NCBI RefSeq assembly: GCF_040513375.1
Contig: NZ_JBEVTG010000003.1
Span: forward strand, 248,001-312,000
DNA: 64,000 bases
From: Flagellimonas_B algarum
GTDB lineage: Bacteria > Bacteroidota > Bacteroidia > Flavobacteriales > Flavobacteriaceae
Direction: 5' to 3'
This document shows positions 26,047 to 34,301 of the stretch, in pieces. The notes beneath the pieces are model-generated. The model saw only the letters and a list, made by a program, of their open reading frames with translations. It searched no databases and was not told the DNA's origin. Made by a program: the position numbers and the translations under genes. Within the stretch, counting starts at the first letter, position 1; every line of letters starts with the position of its first letter.

Positions 26047-28212
26047 TTAGTAGATTACGGTTGGTTTGATCAGTATGGTCAGTTTTTGTTTGGAATCTTC
26101 CCGTTTTCGTTTGCTGAAGAACCATTTTAGGATGGGTACCCTGGCCAGGCCGGGTACACCACTCCCACTGTCGTTCTTTACTTTTTCTTCCAATCCCCCC
26201 AAAATGGCGAGGTCTTGGTTTTGCATGCGGATGATGGAGCTGAATTCCCGGGATGTCAATCCTGGGGGGGCATCTTCTTCGATACGCTCTCCACTGAAAT
26301 CGGACTGGATGACATTGATGTCCAAAGTAACTTGCCCATCGCCGGAAACCAAAGGTTTGATGCTAATACCCAATTCGGCATCGATTGGGGCATAGTTCCG
26401 TATTTCGGAGGTCGTAGGAACCTGCGACCCGAAAAAGTTCTGATTGGTAACGACATAGTAGGTGGTTTCACCGATCGAAAGGCTCGCTCGATGCCCATTC
26501 AAGGTCGAAAGTTTTGGGGTTGATCGAATCTTGATATTCCCGTTTTCCTCAAGGGCTTTGATGGTAGCGAAAAACTCCGGTACGACTTTACCGATATTAA
26601 AGGACCCAAAGCCATCAAAACCGCCGATGACCTTGTTGATCGTCTTTGCCCCAAGTGTAATATCGGTTGTCGGAAAAGCGGTTCCGACCGTTGAAGTAGG
26701 CTCACTGCCGATCCCCCAACTGATGCCCGTTTCTACCGTAGCCGTTTTGCGTACCTCGAGGATCATGACCTCGATCAGAACTACGGGTACGGGCTTGTCG
26801 ATTTCATTGATGAAACTTTTGAATCGCTCGATTTTTGAAGCCGGACCACTAACGAAAAAGCTGTTCAATTCGAAATCCACTTTGATATCCAGATCGCTTT
26901 TGATCTCGTCGGGTAGGATGTTTACCAAAGCTTCGGCATTGTTTTCGTAATTCCCGAAACTATTGTCTTGAACGTTCAACGGACGCTGGGTATTAATACC
27001 CCCTGGGCTGCCGAATCCGTTGCCTCCGGTTCCGTTCGAAAAATAGTTGACACTTCCGGTATTGGTACGTCCTGCGGTTCTGCCTCCCCCCATGGGGTCA
27101 CTCAATAGTTCAATCGAACGGTGCATCATCTGAACGATCTCTACCGTGCGCAAGCTTAGTTGATCGACCGTGCCGAAAAAATAGATATTGTTTTCCTTCT
27201 TAAAGGTGAAGTACTTGGGAGTGTTGTTTTGTACGGCTGCTTGACCGGCCCCGTTGCGCCCCCTTCCTGCCGGACGGATACGTTCTTCTTCAAGAGGGGG
27301 AATTGTTGTGCCCACCTCTTGACTTTCGAAAATATGCGTTAGTAAATCATCGAAATGGATGCTTTTGGCATTAAAGGTGACCGATCCGGCTTCCTGAAGG
27401 GGAGTGGCGGTATAGACATCAAGGTGAAGGTCGTAACTAATGGCGTCGATGATTTCGGAAATTGCGGAATTGGTAAAGTCCACATTCAAAATCTTGTTAA
27501 CGGTATCGAGTACCTCGTAGCGCATGCCAGGCCGGTTCCCATTCAATCTTCGTCGGTTTGATCCATTTGATTCGGCCGCACTGAATAGATGGAATCCATC
27601 GCGGGATTTCGAATACACCAGCCCGTTGATATCGGCCAACTTCTCCATAGCCGTATCGAACGGCACATGCCTTAAATACCCGGTAATGGGTTTGGTCTTG
27701 AGTTCGTTTGCGTACAAGAGGTTTTTTCCCGAGGTTTCCATGATACGTCGAAAAACCTCATCAAGAGGAGCGGAATTCGCATCGATACTAAAATCGTCAG
27801 CAGTAGCGATATAGCGTAACTCCCTTAGTTTTTCTTGGGGTTCAGGACCTTTGGGGATAAATCGTTTGACCGATAGGATGCTACCCGTGAAATCGATGGT
27901 CAAATTGTATTCCTTACATAGGAAGACCAGGAGATCGGCGATGGTAACGTTGGTGAAATTATTAACGATATTGATGTTTGAAATATCATTGGCCACGCTG
28001 AGGTTCAACCCATGCACTTTCGACACGGCCAGCAAAAAATTCGGAAGCGTCACGTTGCTCACGTTCACTTCCAGTTTCAAGGTTTTGTTGAATTCCGGAT
28101 TGTCGACCGCCAATACCTCAAGGTTGTTCTTGATCTGTTGAATGCGGTCTTCTTGCGCGACGCAGAGCGAAACGCAAAAAATCAGACATAGATAAAGGCT
28201 AAGTTTCTTCAT
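26047..28212 (-). CDS. secretin (GspD/PilQ-type outer membrane channel)
   Basis: 721 residues with a signal peptide ending at CVAQ. Three N-domains precede the pore: N0/STN-like at about 50-115, then two ring modules, then a Gly/Asn-rich linker near 360-420. The C-terminal secretin domain has VVLIEVMILEVRKTATVE and RSTPKLSTLNGHRASLSIGE, and ends with VPGLARVPILKWFF and LTILIKPTV. No S-domain or pilotin gene is recognised nearby. It forms the exit channel for the pseudopilin machine encoded here and at 50798-54422. Confidence 0.92.
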   Translation of the reverse strand: MKKLSLYLCLIFCVSLCVAQEDRIQQIKNNLEVLAVDNPEFNKTLKLEVNVSNVTLPNFLLAVSKVHGLNLSVANDISNINIVNNFTNVTIADLLVFLCKEYNLTIDFTGSILSVKRFIPKGPEPQEKLRELRYIATADDFSIDANSAPLDEVFRRIMETSGKNLLYANELKTKPITGYLRHVPFDTAMEKLADINGLVYSKSRDGFHLFSAAESNGSNRRRLNGNRPGMRYEVLDTVNKILNVDFTNSAISEIIDAISYDLHLDVYTATPLQEAGSVTFNAKSIHFDDLLTHIFESQEVGTTIPPLEEERIRPAGRGRNGAGQAAVQNNTPKYFTFKKENNIYFFGTVDQLSLRTVEIVQMMHRSIELLSDPMGGGRTAGRTNTGSVNYFSNGTGGNGFGSPGGINTQRPLNVQDNSFGNYENNAEALVNILPDEIKSDLDIKVDFELNSFFVSGPASKIERFKSFINEIDKPVPVVLIEVMILEVRKTATVETGISWGIGSEPTSTVGTAFPTTDITLGAKTINKVIGGFDGFGSFNIGKVVPEFFATIKALEENGNIKIRSTPKLSTLNGHRASLSIGETTYYVVTNQNFFGSQVPTTSEIRNYAPIDAELGISIKPLVSGDGQVTLDINVIQSDFSGERIEEDAPPGLTSREFSSIIRMQNQDLAILGGLEEKVKNDSGSGVPGLARVPILKWFFSKRKREDSKQKLTILIKPTVIY

Positions 28213-28215
28213 GGT

Positions 28216-29628
28216 TCAATGCATCAACAGCGGATATACCTCGACAAGCGAGGTGACCCCATCTTTGACCAATTGGATCGCGTTGGTGCGTAAGCTTGCG
28301 ATATTGTGGTCTTTGATATAACGGTCTATATCGAGATTATTGTTTTTAACGGCTTCTTCAAGTGTTTTGGTGACCGGTAAGATCTCATAGATGGCCTTCC
28401 GTCCTTTGTATCCCGTCTGATGGCAATGTTGGCATCCTACGGCTTGATAGTGGTGGGTAAGGTCAGCGGGTAGATCCAATTGCCCTGAAAGGTCATCGCT
28501 ATGGATATCGACCTTGGTCTTACAATGGTCACATAGTTTGCGAACAAGACGTTGGGCGACGCTCATGTTAAGGGTACTGGTGATCAGAAATGGTGGAATA
28601 TCCATATCGATCAATCGCGAGATGGTGCCCCAGGCTGAATTCGTATGTATGGTCGAGAGTACCAAATGTCCGGTCAAGGCTGCGCGAATCGCCATATTCG
28701 CGGTTTTGGCGTCCCGGATCTCCCCGACCATGATGATATCGGGATCTTGCCGTAAAAAGGTACGTAAGGCCGTCGCGAAATCAAGGCCGATATTTTCTTT
28801 CAACTGCACCTGGTTAACCCCTTGTAGGGTATATTCTATAGGGTCTTCGATGGTCAGGATATTGGTTTCGGCCTTGTTCAATAGTTTTAAGGCCGCGTAC
28901 AAGGTGGTGGTCTTTCCGGAACCGGTCGGACCCGAGATCAAGACGATGCCATTCGGCCTTTGAATACCTGATAAAAAACTCTTCAATTCGGTTTTCGAAA
29001 AACCCAATTGTTCCAATTGCAAGGTCCCAGAATCACGACTTAAGATCCGCAATACCAGTTTCTCACCGAAGAGTGTCGGTAACGAAGAGACCCTCAGATC
29101 GAATTCGTCGGCACCGTTTTTAATGGTGATTCGTCCATCTTGCGGCAATCGCTTTTCCGCAATGTCGAGATTGGCCCTGATTTTCACTTTGTTGATCATG
29201 GTGGGATAATCCGAAAGGGGTATGCGATACTGCTCAAGAAGTTTCCCATCCAATCGATACCGGATGCGACAACTGTCTTCATAAGGTTCGAAATGAATGT
29301 CACTGCTTCCCAAAAGCTTGGCGTTATAGAGTATTTTTTCCAGAAAATCATTGGAATATCCAAGCTGTCCGATTTGCGAGGTATTGGCCACCCTATAATT
29401 GGCGGTCAACAGCTTGGTCATCACCTCTGGCCCGCATGGGCGAAGGCTGATCGGCATATCCAAAATGATTTTCAATTCGGCCAAGAGGTCTTCCTGCGAC
29501 TGTGAATCGGTCAATAACACCAAGGCACCCGCTTCTTCAGCAAAGGGAACGATCCTGTAGTGGAAGGCTTGCTCCGCTGCGATCTTCTGCAGCACCTCGG
29601 ACGGTATGTCATAAGAAATCACGTCCAT
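28216..29628 (-). CDS. GspE/PilB-type assembly ATPase
   Basis: 470 residues. The N-terminal domain is short. The ATPase has Walker A GPTGSGKTT (233-241), an Asp box with DIHFEPYE, Walker B IIMVGEIRD and a His box LVLSTIHTNSA. A four-Cys zinc site (CDHC and CQHC) near the C-terminus is typical of extension ATPases GspE and PilB, not PilT. It powers pseudopilus assembly from the cytoplasmic side. It shares its first base with the preceding gene's stop and is followed three bases later by the secretin gene. Confidence 0.93.
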   Translation of the reverse strand: MDVISYDIPSEVLQKIAAEQAFHYRIVPFAEEAGALVLLTDSQSQEDLLAELKIILDMPISLRPCGPEVMTKLLTANYRVANTSQIGQLGYSNDFLEKILYNAKLLGSSDIHFEPYEDSCRIRYRLDGKLLEQYRIPLSDYPTMINKVKIRANLDIAEKRLPQDGRITIKNGADEFDLRVSSLPTLFGEKLVLRILSRDSGTLQLEQLGFSKTELKSFLSGIQRPNGIVLISGPTGSGKTTTLYAALKLLNKAETNILTIEDPIEYTLQGVNQVQLKENIGLDFATALRTFLRQDPDIIMVGEIRDAKTANMAIRAALTGHLVLSTIHTNSAWGTISRLIDMDIPPFLITSTLNMSVAQRLVRKLCDHCKTKVDIHSDDLSGQLDLPADLTHHYQAVGCQHCHQTGYKGRKAIYEILPVTKTLEEAVKNNNLDIDRYIKDHNIASLRTNAIQLVKDGVTSLVEVYPLLMH

Positions 29629-30107
29629 TAAATAAGGTAAAGTTCAAAATGATTACTGCTGTAGGATATCAAGAATGTAATGATCAAAAACAAACTCATA
29701 TAACCCGCTAAGGGTACCGTCGCAGCCGTTCCTTTTCGGTTGGCAATAAGGTGTATGGCCAAGGAAAATAACAAGGAGCCTGTAAAAAGGACGAGAAAAG
29801 TCACCATCGGAAATCCGAACGCCATGGCATAGAAGAATAGGATATCACCCAGTCCGATGCTATGGTTCAAGAAAGGTGCACGCTGGCGCATTTTGGTGTA
29901 GGCCCAAAGCAGCAATAACACCAAACTGATCAAAATCCAATTTCCCACAACGTTCCAGATGAAACTGATGGTCATTGAACGTTCGAGGTAGGCCAAGGCC
30001 ATAAAGAGTCCGACCAGAGGAAAGAGGATCCAATAAACAAGACGTTCGCGTAGGTCTTGGTAGGCGATGCATCCGAAGCCTAAAATGGCGAAACACTGGA
30101 ACACCAT
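29628..30107 (-). CDS. prepilin peptidase, A24-type without methyltransferase domain
   Basis: 159 residues from ATG 30107. It is all membrane helices. The two catalytic aspartates of the A24 family are visible: Asp18 in AYQDLRERLV and Asp88 in the GLGD motif (IGLGDILFF). The N-terminal cysteine-cluster methyltransferase domain of GspO/PilD is absent, as in TadV/CpaA-type enzymes. It lies between the pseudopilin and ATPase genes and should process pilins with an Ala at the cleavage position (see pseudopilin entries). Confidence 0.8.
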   Translation of the reverse strand: MVFQCFAILGFGCIAYQDLRERLVYWILFPLVGLFMALAYLERSMTISFIWNVVGNWILISLVLLLLWAYTKMRQRAPFLNHSIGLGDILFFYAMAFGFPMVTFLVLFTGSLLFSLAIHLIANRKGTAATVPLAGYMSLFLIITFLISYSSNHFELYLI

Positions 30108-30111
30108 GACC

Positions 30112-30552
30112 TCAGTCTTTAACGGTTTGGGTAGGGTTCCCGTTCTCATCGATCTCCCAAACGTTCATCACTCCGTCACCGTCGAAATCGGTAACGGCTT
30201 CGGCCCTGGCTTTGAACGCACTATTGGAAGCCTCCAGAATCTCATACCGGTAGTTGGCCGTGCCGTCTTCGATAACGGTTTTCGGTGGAATGAAATCAAG
30301 GGCATCGATGTCATCTGAATATTTGCTGTACATATAGCGATAGGTCGTTTGGGCGTTGTAAAGGGCTTTGAGCTGGGTTTGGGCCTCGATACTCTTGGCT
30401 TTGGAAATCAAGGGCATGAGATTGGGTAGCGCAAGCAACAATAGAATCCCGATTATCGCCAAGACAATAAGTGTTTCTTGAAGGTTCAATGCAGAAATCC
30501 TCCTTTTGAGAAAAGCGCAACGGCGGGTAAAGGTCATGGTCGAGTAGTGCAT
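30112..30552 (-). CDS. major pseudopilin (GspG-like) with an EF-hand-like loop
   Basis: 146 residues. The cleavable leader is basic (FLKRRISA); cleavage after Ala21 leaves Leu-Asn-Leu-Gln-Glu with Glu at +5, followed by the hydrophobic helix TLIVLAIIGILLLLALP. This is a prepilin, but with Ala instead of the usual Gly at -1. The C-terminus contains DFDGDGVMNVWE, a 12-residue loop in the canonical EF-hand pattern; calcium binding in the C-terminal loop is known for GspG. First gene of the half-operon read toward 24348. An alternative ATG lies at codon 6. Confidence 0.8.
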   Translation of the reverse strand: MHYSTMTFTRRCAFLKRRISALNLQETLIVLAIIGILLLLALPNLMPLISKAKSIEAQTQLKALYNAQTTYRYMYSKYSDDIDALDFIPPKTVIEDGTANYRYEILEASNSAFKARAEAVTDFDGDGVMNVWEIDENGNPTQTVKD

Positions 30553-30847
30553 AGTAATACCTCCAAATAACAGTTAATTTCCTTCAAATCTTGCATTAAT
30601 GTTGTGAATGCCGGCTTTTCTAAGGTATAAGTCGTTAAAGCCGTAAGTATGCCATGATCGGTTATGGCCCTAATACACATGGAGCAGCAACATTAAGGTT
30701 TTCAAAAGATTGAATGGAAGGTGGGGGATTGCTTTGTTTTTTTCATAATGGATACCACTTGCCATCTTTTGATCTGTATCACGGTTACAATAATATCACT
30801 ACTGCCTTCGTTATTGGAAACAGCCCAAACACACCATTGACCATAAC
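30553..30847. promoter_or_regulatory. divergent promoter region between secretion operon and response regulator
   Basis: 295 bases between two divergent starts. AT-rich near both ends. No open frame of notable length, RNA gene or strong hairpin is seen. It must contain promoters for the pseudopilin operon (minus) and the response regulator (plus), but no -33/-7 pair stands out clearly enough to place. Confidence 0.4.
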
Positions 30848-31525
30848 ATGAATACCGTACTTATCGTAGAAGATGAACCCTTACTTTGTGGGGTATATCA
30901 AAATCTTTTTGTTACCCTCGAAAACGAAGGGAAGCTACCAAAGAACAAAATCCTTACCGCCCATACCGCGGAAGCGGGACTCTCGTTGATTGAGGAGGCC
31001 CGTACTTCAAATCACAGCATAGATTTTTGCATGCTCGATTATCGGATCGGAGGCCAAACTACTGATGGGACCCCCAAGAACGGCCTTATGCTTGGATTGG
31101 AAGCCAAGATCCATTTCCCTGATTGTAAGGTGATGATGATTACTTCCATTACCGACCGCTATGTCATGTATTCCATATTGACCGAGTTGAATCCCGACGG
31201 CTTCCTCATTAAAAGTGATATCGACCTGAACAATCTCAAACGCGATGTGGGGGCTATTCTAGACGGGCAGATGGTTTACAGTAAGAAAGTGCGTGAGTTC
31301 GTCCGAAAATCACGTAAGATCTTTAAGGATATCGATGATCGTGATTTAAAGATGATCCACTTGCTCGACAAGGGGTTGAGCCTTCCTGAAATAGGAACTA
31401 GACTTGGTCTCTCTATATCTGGGATCGAATACCGCAAACGGAGGATCGCGCAAAATTTGGGTTCGTCTTCATCGAATATCCAAGAACTCCTTGACTATGT
31501 GCGCAAAGAACTCAAACTGATCTAA
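30848..31525 (+). CDS. orphan response regulator, receiver plus LuxR-like helix-turn-helix
   Basis: 225 residues. The receiver has the acidic pocket VEDEP and Asp64 in CMLDYRI as phosphorylation site. The C-terminus (about 165-220) is a helix-turn-helix: GLSLPEIGTRLGLSISGIEYRKRRI resembles a LuxR/GerE-type domain. No kinase gene is adjacent. It is divergent from the secretion half-operon and 344 bases before the surface-protein operon, so it could control either or both; that is inference from position. Confidence 0.85.
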   Translation: MNTVLIVEDEPLLCGVYQNLFVTLENEGKLPKNKILTAHTAEAGLSLIEEARTSNHSIDFCMLDYRIGGQTTDGTPKNGLMLGLEAKIHFPDCKVMMITSITDRYVMYSILTELNPDGFLIKSDIDLNNLKRDVGAILDGQMVYSKKVREFVRKSRKIFKDIDDRDLKMIHLLDKGLSLPEIGTRLGLSISGIEYRKRRIAQNLGSSSSNIQELLDYVRKELKLI

Positions 31526-31869
31526 GACTTTGAAGGGCAAACCTAACCGCACGGTTTGCAAAACAGCAGGACCGCGTTCCCTGAATTCGATGGGGAACCA
31601 TCTTTCGGCATTCCGTGGATTTCCACTCCGAACATCCCCATGGTAACAAAGGAATTTTCAGCTATTTTGTCTTATCGGATTGAAATGTAAGTCTATTCCG
31701 AAGTAATTTTTGTAAGAAAAAAGTCTGAAAACAGGTAAAATAGTGTAGTTCTTCTGATTTTTTGAACAGTTCATCGAAACTAAGGGCTTTCCCTTAGTGT
31801 TTCAAAGGCGGTCACCCAAAGAAGTGCGAAAGGCATCGGCTAGTTTTATGAAAACTCAAAACACAAGCG
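31526..31869. other. 344-base intergenic region with several hairpins
   Basis: No gene was found. Hairpins: GCAAACC (31537-31543) with GGTTTGC (31553-31559); GTTCCC (31576-31581) with GGGAAC (31593-31598); and ACTAAGGG (31779-31786) with CCCTTAGT (31791-31798), a perfect eight-base stem with a four-base loop. The first follows the response regulator stop and lacks a T-run. TAGTTTTA at 31841-31848 is a weak match to the Bacteroidota -7 element and would fit a start 14-20 bases before the ATG at 31870. Confidence 0.45.
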
Positions 31870-33033
31870 ATGTTTCTTTCAAAAAACCACCTAGGATGGG
31901 CAGGTTCGATCCTGTTCTCTTTGCTCGCCTTAAACCTGCAAGCCCAAGAAGACCATTACCTCACTTTTGATGGTACAAACGATTATATCGCCTTGCCCAT
32001 TTCCTATAATGGGGCGAATTCCTTACCCGTGGTCAGTGTTGAAGCTTGGGTGCGTACTTCGTTTTCAAGTGGATCCTACAATGCGAACTGGGCCATTGTC
32101 GATTTCGATCGAAGCGACTTCTATAACTTTTTTGTCCATGGCGATGGTCGTGTGGCCTTCAGCACCTATTCCCCAACAGGGGCGATTCAAGATTTCTACG
32201 GGTCGTCAACAGTAAACGATGGGCAGTGGCACCATATCGCCGCGGTTTATGATGGTACCGACAAGTTCATTTATGTGGATGGTGTCTTAGACGGCACCCA
32301 GACCAACCCTCACGGCGGTACCGCTTTAGGTAAATCGACCACCCGCTTCGGGTTTATTGGTGATGGGTCCGAAGCCTCCTCTTATAACGCCAACCGCAAT
32401 GGTGAATACTATACGGGTGATATTTCCGAATTACGCATCTGGCACAGGGTGCTTAGTGCGTCTGAAATCGATGCGAATAAACAACCTGGTGTAGTGACGG
32501 GGGGCGAAAGCGGTCTCCATGTATTGTACAATTTCGACAACGGTCTGGCGAACGATTCCGGCCCCAATGGGTTTACCGGTGAATTGTTCAATGGTCCTAC
32601 ATTCAACAATACGGATGGGGTGCCGACCGGAAACAATGGTGGCGGAACTGGCGGAAACTCTTTGTGGTCGGCCAACGGCAATGACGTTTACTACGAGACC
32701 GGCAATGTAGCCATCGGCAGGGCATCCGTTCCCGCGGGTTACAAACTGGCTGTTGATGGGTTTGTCCGGGCCCGCGAAGTACGGGTCGATCAAGACAATT
32801 GGCCCGATTATGTATTTAAGGCGGACTATGACCTTCCGACCTTGGCAGAAATCAAAAAGCACATCGCGGAGCATGGGCATTTACCCAATATCCCTTCGGC
32901 CCTTGAAATCCAACAAAATGGAGTGGCTTTGGGGGAGATGGACCGCCTCCTCTTGGAGAAAATCGAAGAACTCACCTTGCACATCATTCAATTGAAACAA
33001 GAATTGGAAACATTGAAATCAAAACAACAATAA
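31870..33033 (+). CDS. secreted LamG-domain protein with coiled tail-fibre-like end
   Basis: 387 residues with a signal peptide ending at LQAQ. Residues 30-225 form a LamG/concanavalin-like jelly roll (HYLTFDGTNDYIALP; WHHIAAVYDGTDKFIYVDG). A Gly/Asn-rich linker follows, then a tail (278-387) with WPDYVFKADYDLPTLAEIKKHI, GHLPNIPSA and a final coiled coil. The tail recurs in the next gene and in many Bacteroidota surface proteins; it resembles the trimeric chaperone ends of fibre proteins. No T9SS sorting domain is seen. First gene of the six-gene operon; gap to the next gene is one base. Confidence 0.8.
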   Translation: MFLSKNHLGWAGSILFSLLALNLQAQEDHYLTFDGTNDYIALPISYNGANSLPVVSVEAWVRTSFSSGSYNANWAIVDFDRSDFYNFFVHGDGRVAFSTYSPTGAIQDFYGSSTVNDGQWHHIAAVYDGTDKFIYVDGVLDGTQTNPHGGTALGKSTTRFGFIGDGSEASSYNANRNGEYYTGDISELRIWHRVLSASEIDANKQPGVVTGGESGLHVLYNFDNGLANDSGPNGFTGELFNGPTFNNTDGVPTGNNGGGTGGNSLWSANGNDVYYETGNVAIGRASVPAGYKLAVDGFVRAREVRVDQDNWPDYVFKADYDLPTLAEIKKHIAEHGHLPNIPSALEIQQNGVALGEMDRLLLEKIEELTLHIIQLKQELETLKSKQQ

Positions 33034-34297
33034 GATGACGATCACACGCAGATCCTCGCTTCGATCGATTTGGACAATCCTGTTGCTTATCGGCCTGTTT
33101 GAGGTCATGGCCTACGCCGGAAACCCCGGAAATGGAGCCATGGAAGAAGAAACGGACTGCGCGATTCCTCCTTTGTTCGCGCAGATTTGGAACGAGAATT
33201 TCACAGGATTGGCCAATGGGGCGATCGATGATAACGGAACGACCGCTTGGAGCCGAACCGTGACCACAGGGACCCTGGAAGTCCAGAACGGCTTGCTATT
33301 TTTTCAAGGGGTAAACAACGGAACCAATGGCACGTGGATATCGGAAGACATTGATATCAGCAACCACACCAACATCAGCATCTCCTATGTCGTTGCCGAT
33401 GCCTTGGATGCCGAAAAGGAAACCACCGATTATGTGAGAGGGTATTATATCCTTGATAACGGAAGCCGTATACAATTCGGGAATACGACCGATGATGTAC
33501 CGACACCCATCACCGAAAGCGTGAGTGGTCTGAATGGCAACACCTTGCGTATCGAAATCGATTTTAGGGTAAGTTATGGCAACGAAACCTATACCATAGA
33601 TGATATTTTGGTCGATGGTACCGCCACCGGTGACTCACAGGCCCCAACGGCACCGGCGGGTCTGGCTGCTGGGGCGGTAACCACATCGACCGTTGACTTG
33701 ACATGGACGGCGGCCACTGACAATGTCGGTGTGAGCGGCTATCGCGTGTACCAAGACAATATTGAAATCGCTTCCAATGTAGGTGGCACCTCTTTTCAAG
33801 TAACCGGTCTTACTGAAGCGACCGCTTATGATTTTACCATTCGCGCATTTGATGCGGCCGGGAACCTTGGCGCAAATAGCAATACCGAAACGGTAACCAC
33901 CGCCTCCTCCGGTACCGGTGGAGGGTCGAGCGTATGGACCGAATCTGGAACGACTGCGAGCTACACCGGTGAAGTGGCCATTGGTCGGTCGACCGTCCCT
34001 AACGGCTACCTATTGGCCGTAGACGGTGACATCAGGACCCGTGAAGTACGTGTGGATCAAGACAACTGGCCCGACTACGTGTTCAAAGCGGAATACGGCT
34101 TGCCCCACTTGGAAAGCGTAGAACGCTATATCAATGAAAATGGGCACTTGCCCGGTATTCCTACCGCTCAGGAAGTTGCTGAAAACGGGGTCGAGTTGGG
34201 GGAGATGAACAAGTTGCTGCTCGAGAAAATCGAGGAACTTACCCTCTACATCCTAAAGCAGGAAAAACGAATCAAGCAATTGGAAAATAAAGAACGA
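32701..34297 (+). repeat. duplicated tail domain in two adjacent genes
   Basis: The ~110-residue C-terminal tails encoded at 32701-33030 and 33968-34297 are closely related: both contain REVRVDQDNWPDYVFKA, then GHLP and LLLEKIEELTL. The DNA is also similar, so the tail was duplicated or exchanged between neighbours; the N-terminal domains are unrelated (LamG against FN3). Confidence 0.75.
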
Positions 34298-34300
34298 TAA
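33035..34300 (+). CDS. secreted FN3-domain protein with the same coiled tail
   Basis: 421 residues with an N-terminal signal segment (IWTILLLIGLFEVMAYA). Residues about 50-200 form a beta-sandwich domain of unknown family; 205-290 form an FN3 domain (APTAPAGLAAGAVTTSTVDLTW; YRVYQDNIEIAS). The C-terminal tail (312-421) matches that of the preceding protein. It starts one base after the preceding stop and ends one base before the next start. Likely exported and possibly oligomeric through its coiled end. Confidence 0.75.
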   Translation: MTITRRSSLRSIWTILLLIGLFEVMAYAGNPGNGAMEEETDCAIPPLFAQIWNENFTGLANGAIDDNGTTAWSRTVTTGTLEVQNGLLFFQGVNNGTNGTWISEDIDISNHTNISISYVVADALDAEKETTDYVRGYYILDNGSRIQFGNTTDDVPTPITESVSGLNGNTLRIEIDFRVSYGNETYTIDDILVDGTATGDSQAPTAPAGLAAGAVTTSTVDLTWTAATDNVGVSGYRVYQDNIEIASNVGGTSFQVTGLTEATAYDFTIRAFDAAGNLGANSNTETVTTASSGTGGGSSVWTESGTTASYTGEVAIGRSTVPNGYLLAVDGDIRTREVRVDQDNWPDYVFKAEYGLPHLESVERYINENGHLPGIPTAQEVAENGVELGEMNKLLLEKIEELTLYILKQEKRIKQLENKER

Positions 34301-34301
34301 G

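Noticed and set aside
24348..30552. Interpretation as a type IV pilus for twitching
   Set aside because: No PilT-type retraction ATPase is seen, the ATPase has the zinc site of the extension type, and the major pilin carries a GspG-like calcium loop; a secretion pseudopilus is more likely, though not proven.
31537..31559. Hairpin after the response regulator as a riboswitch or terminator
   Set aside because: The stem is seven base pairs, lacks a T-run and matches no known riboswitch layout; kept only as part of the intergenic description.
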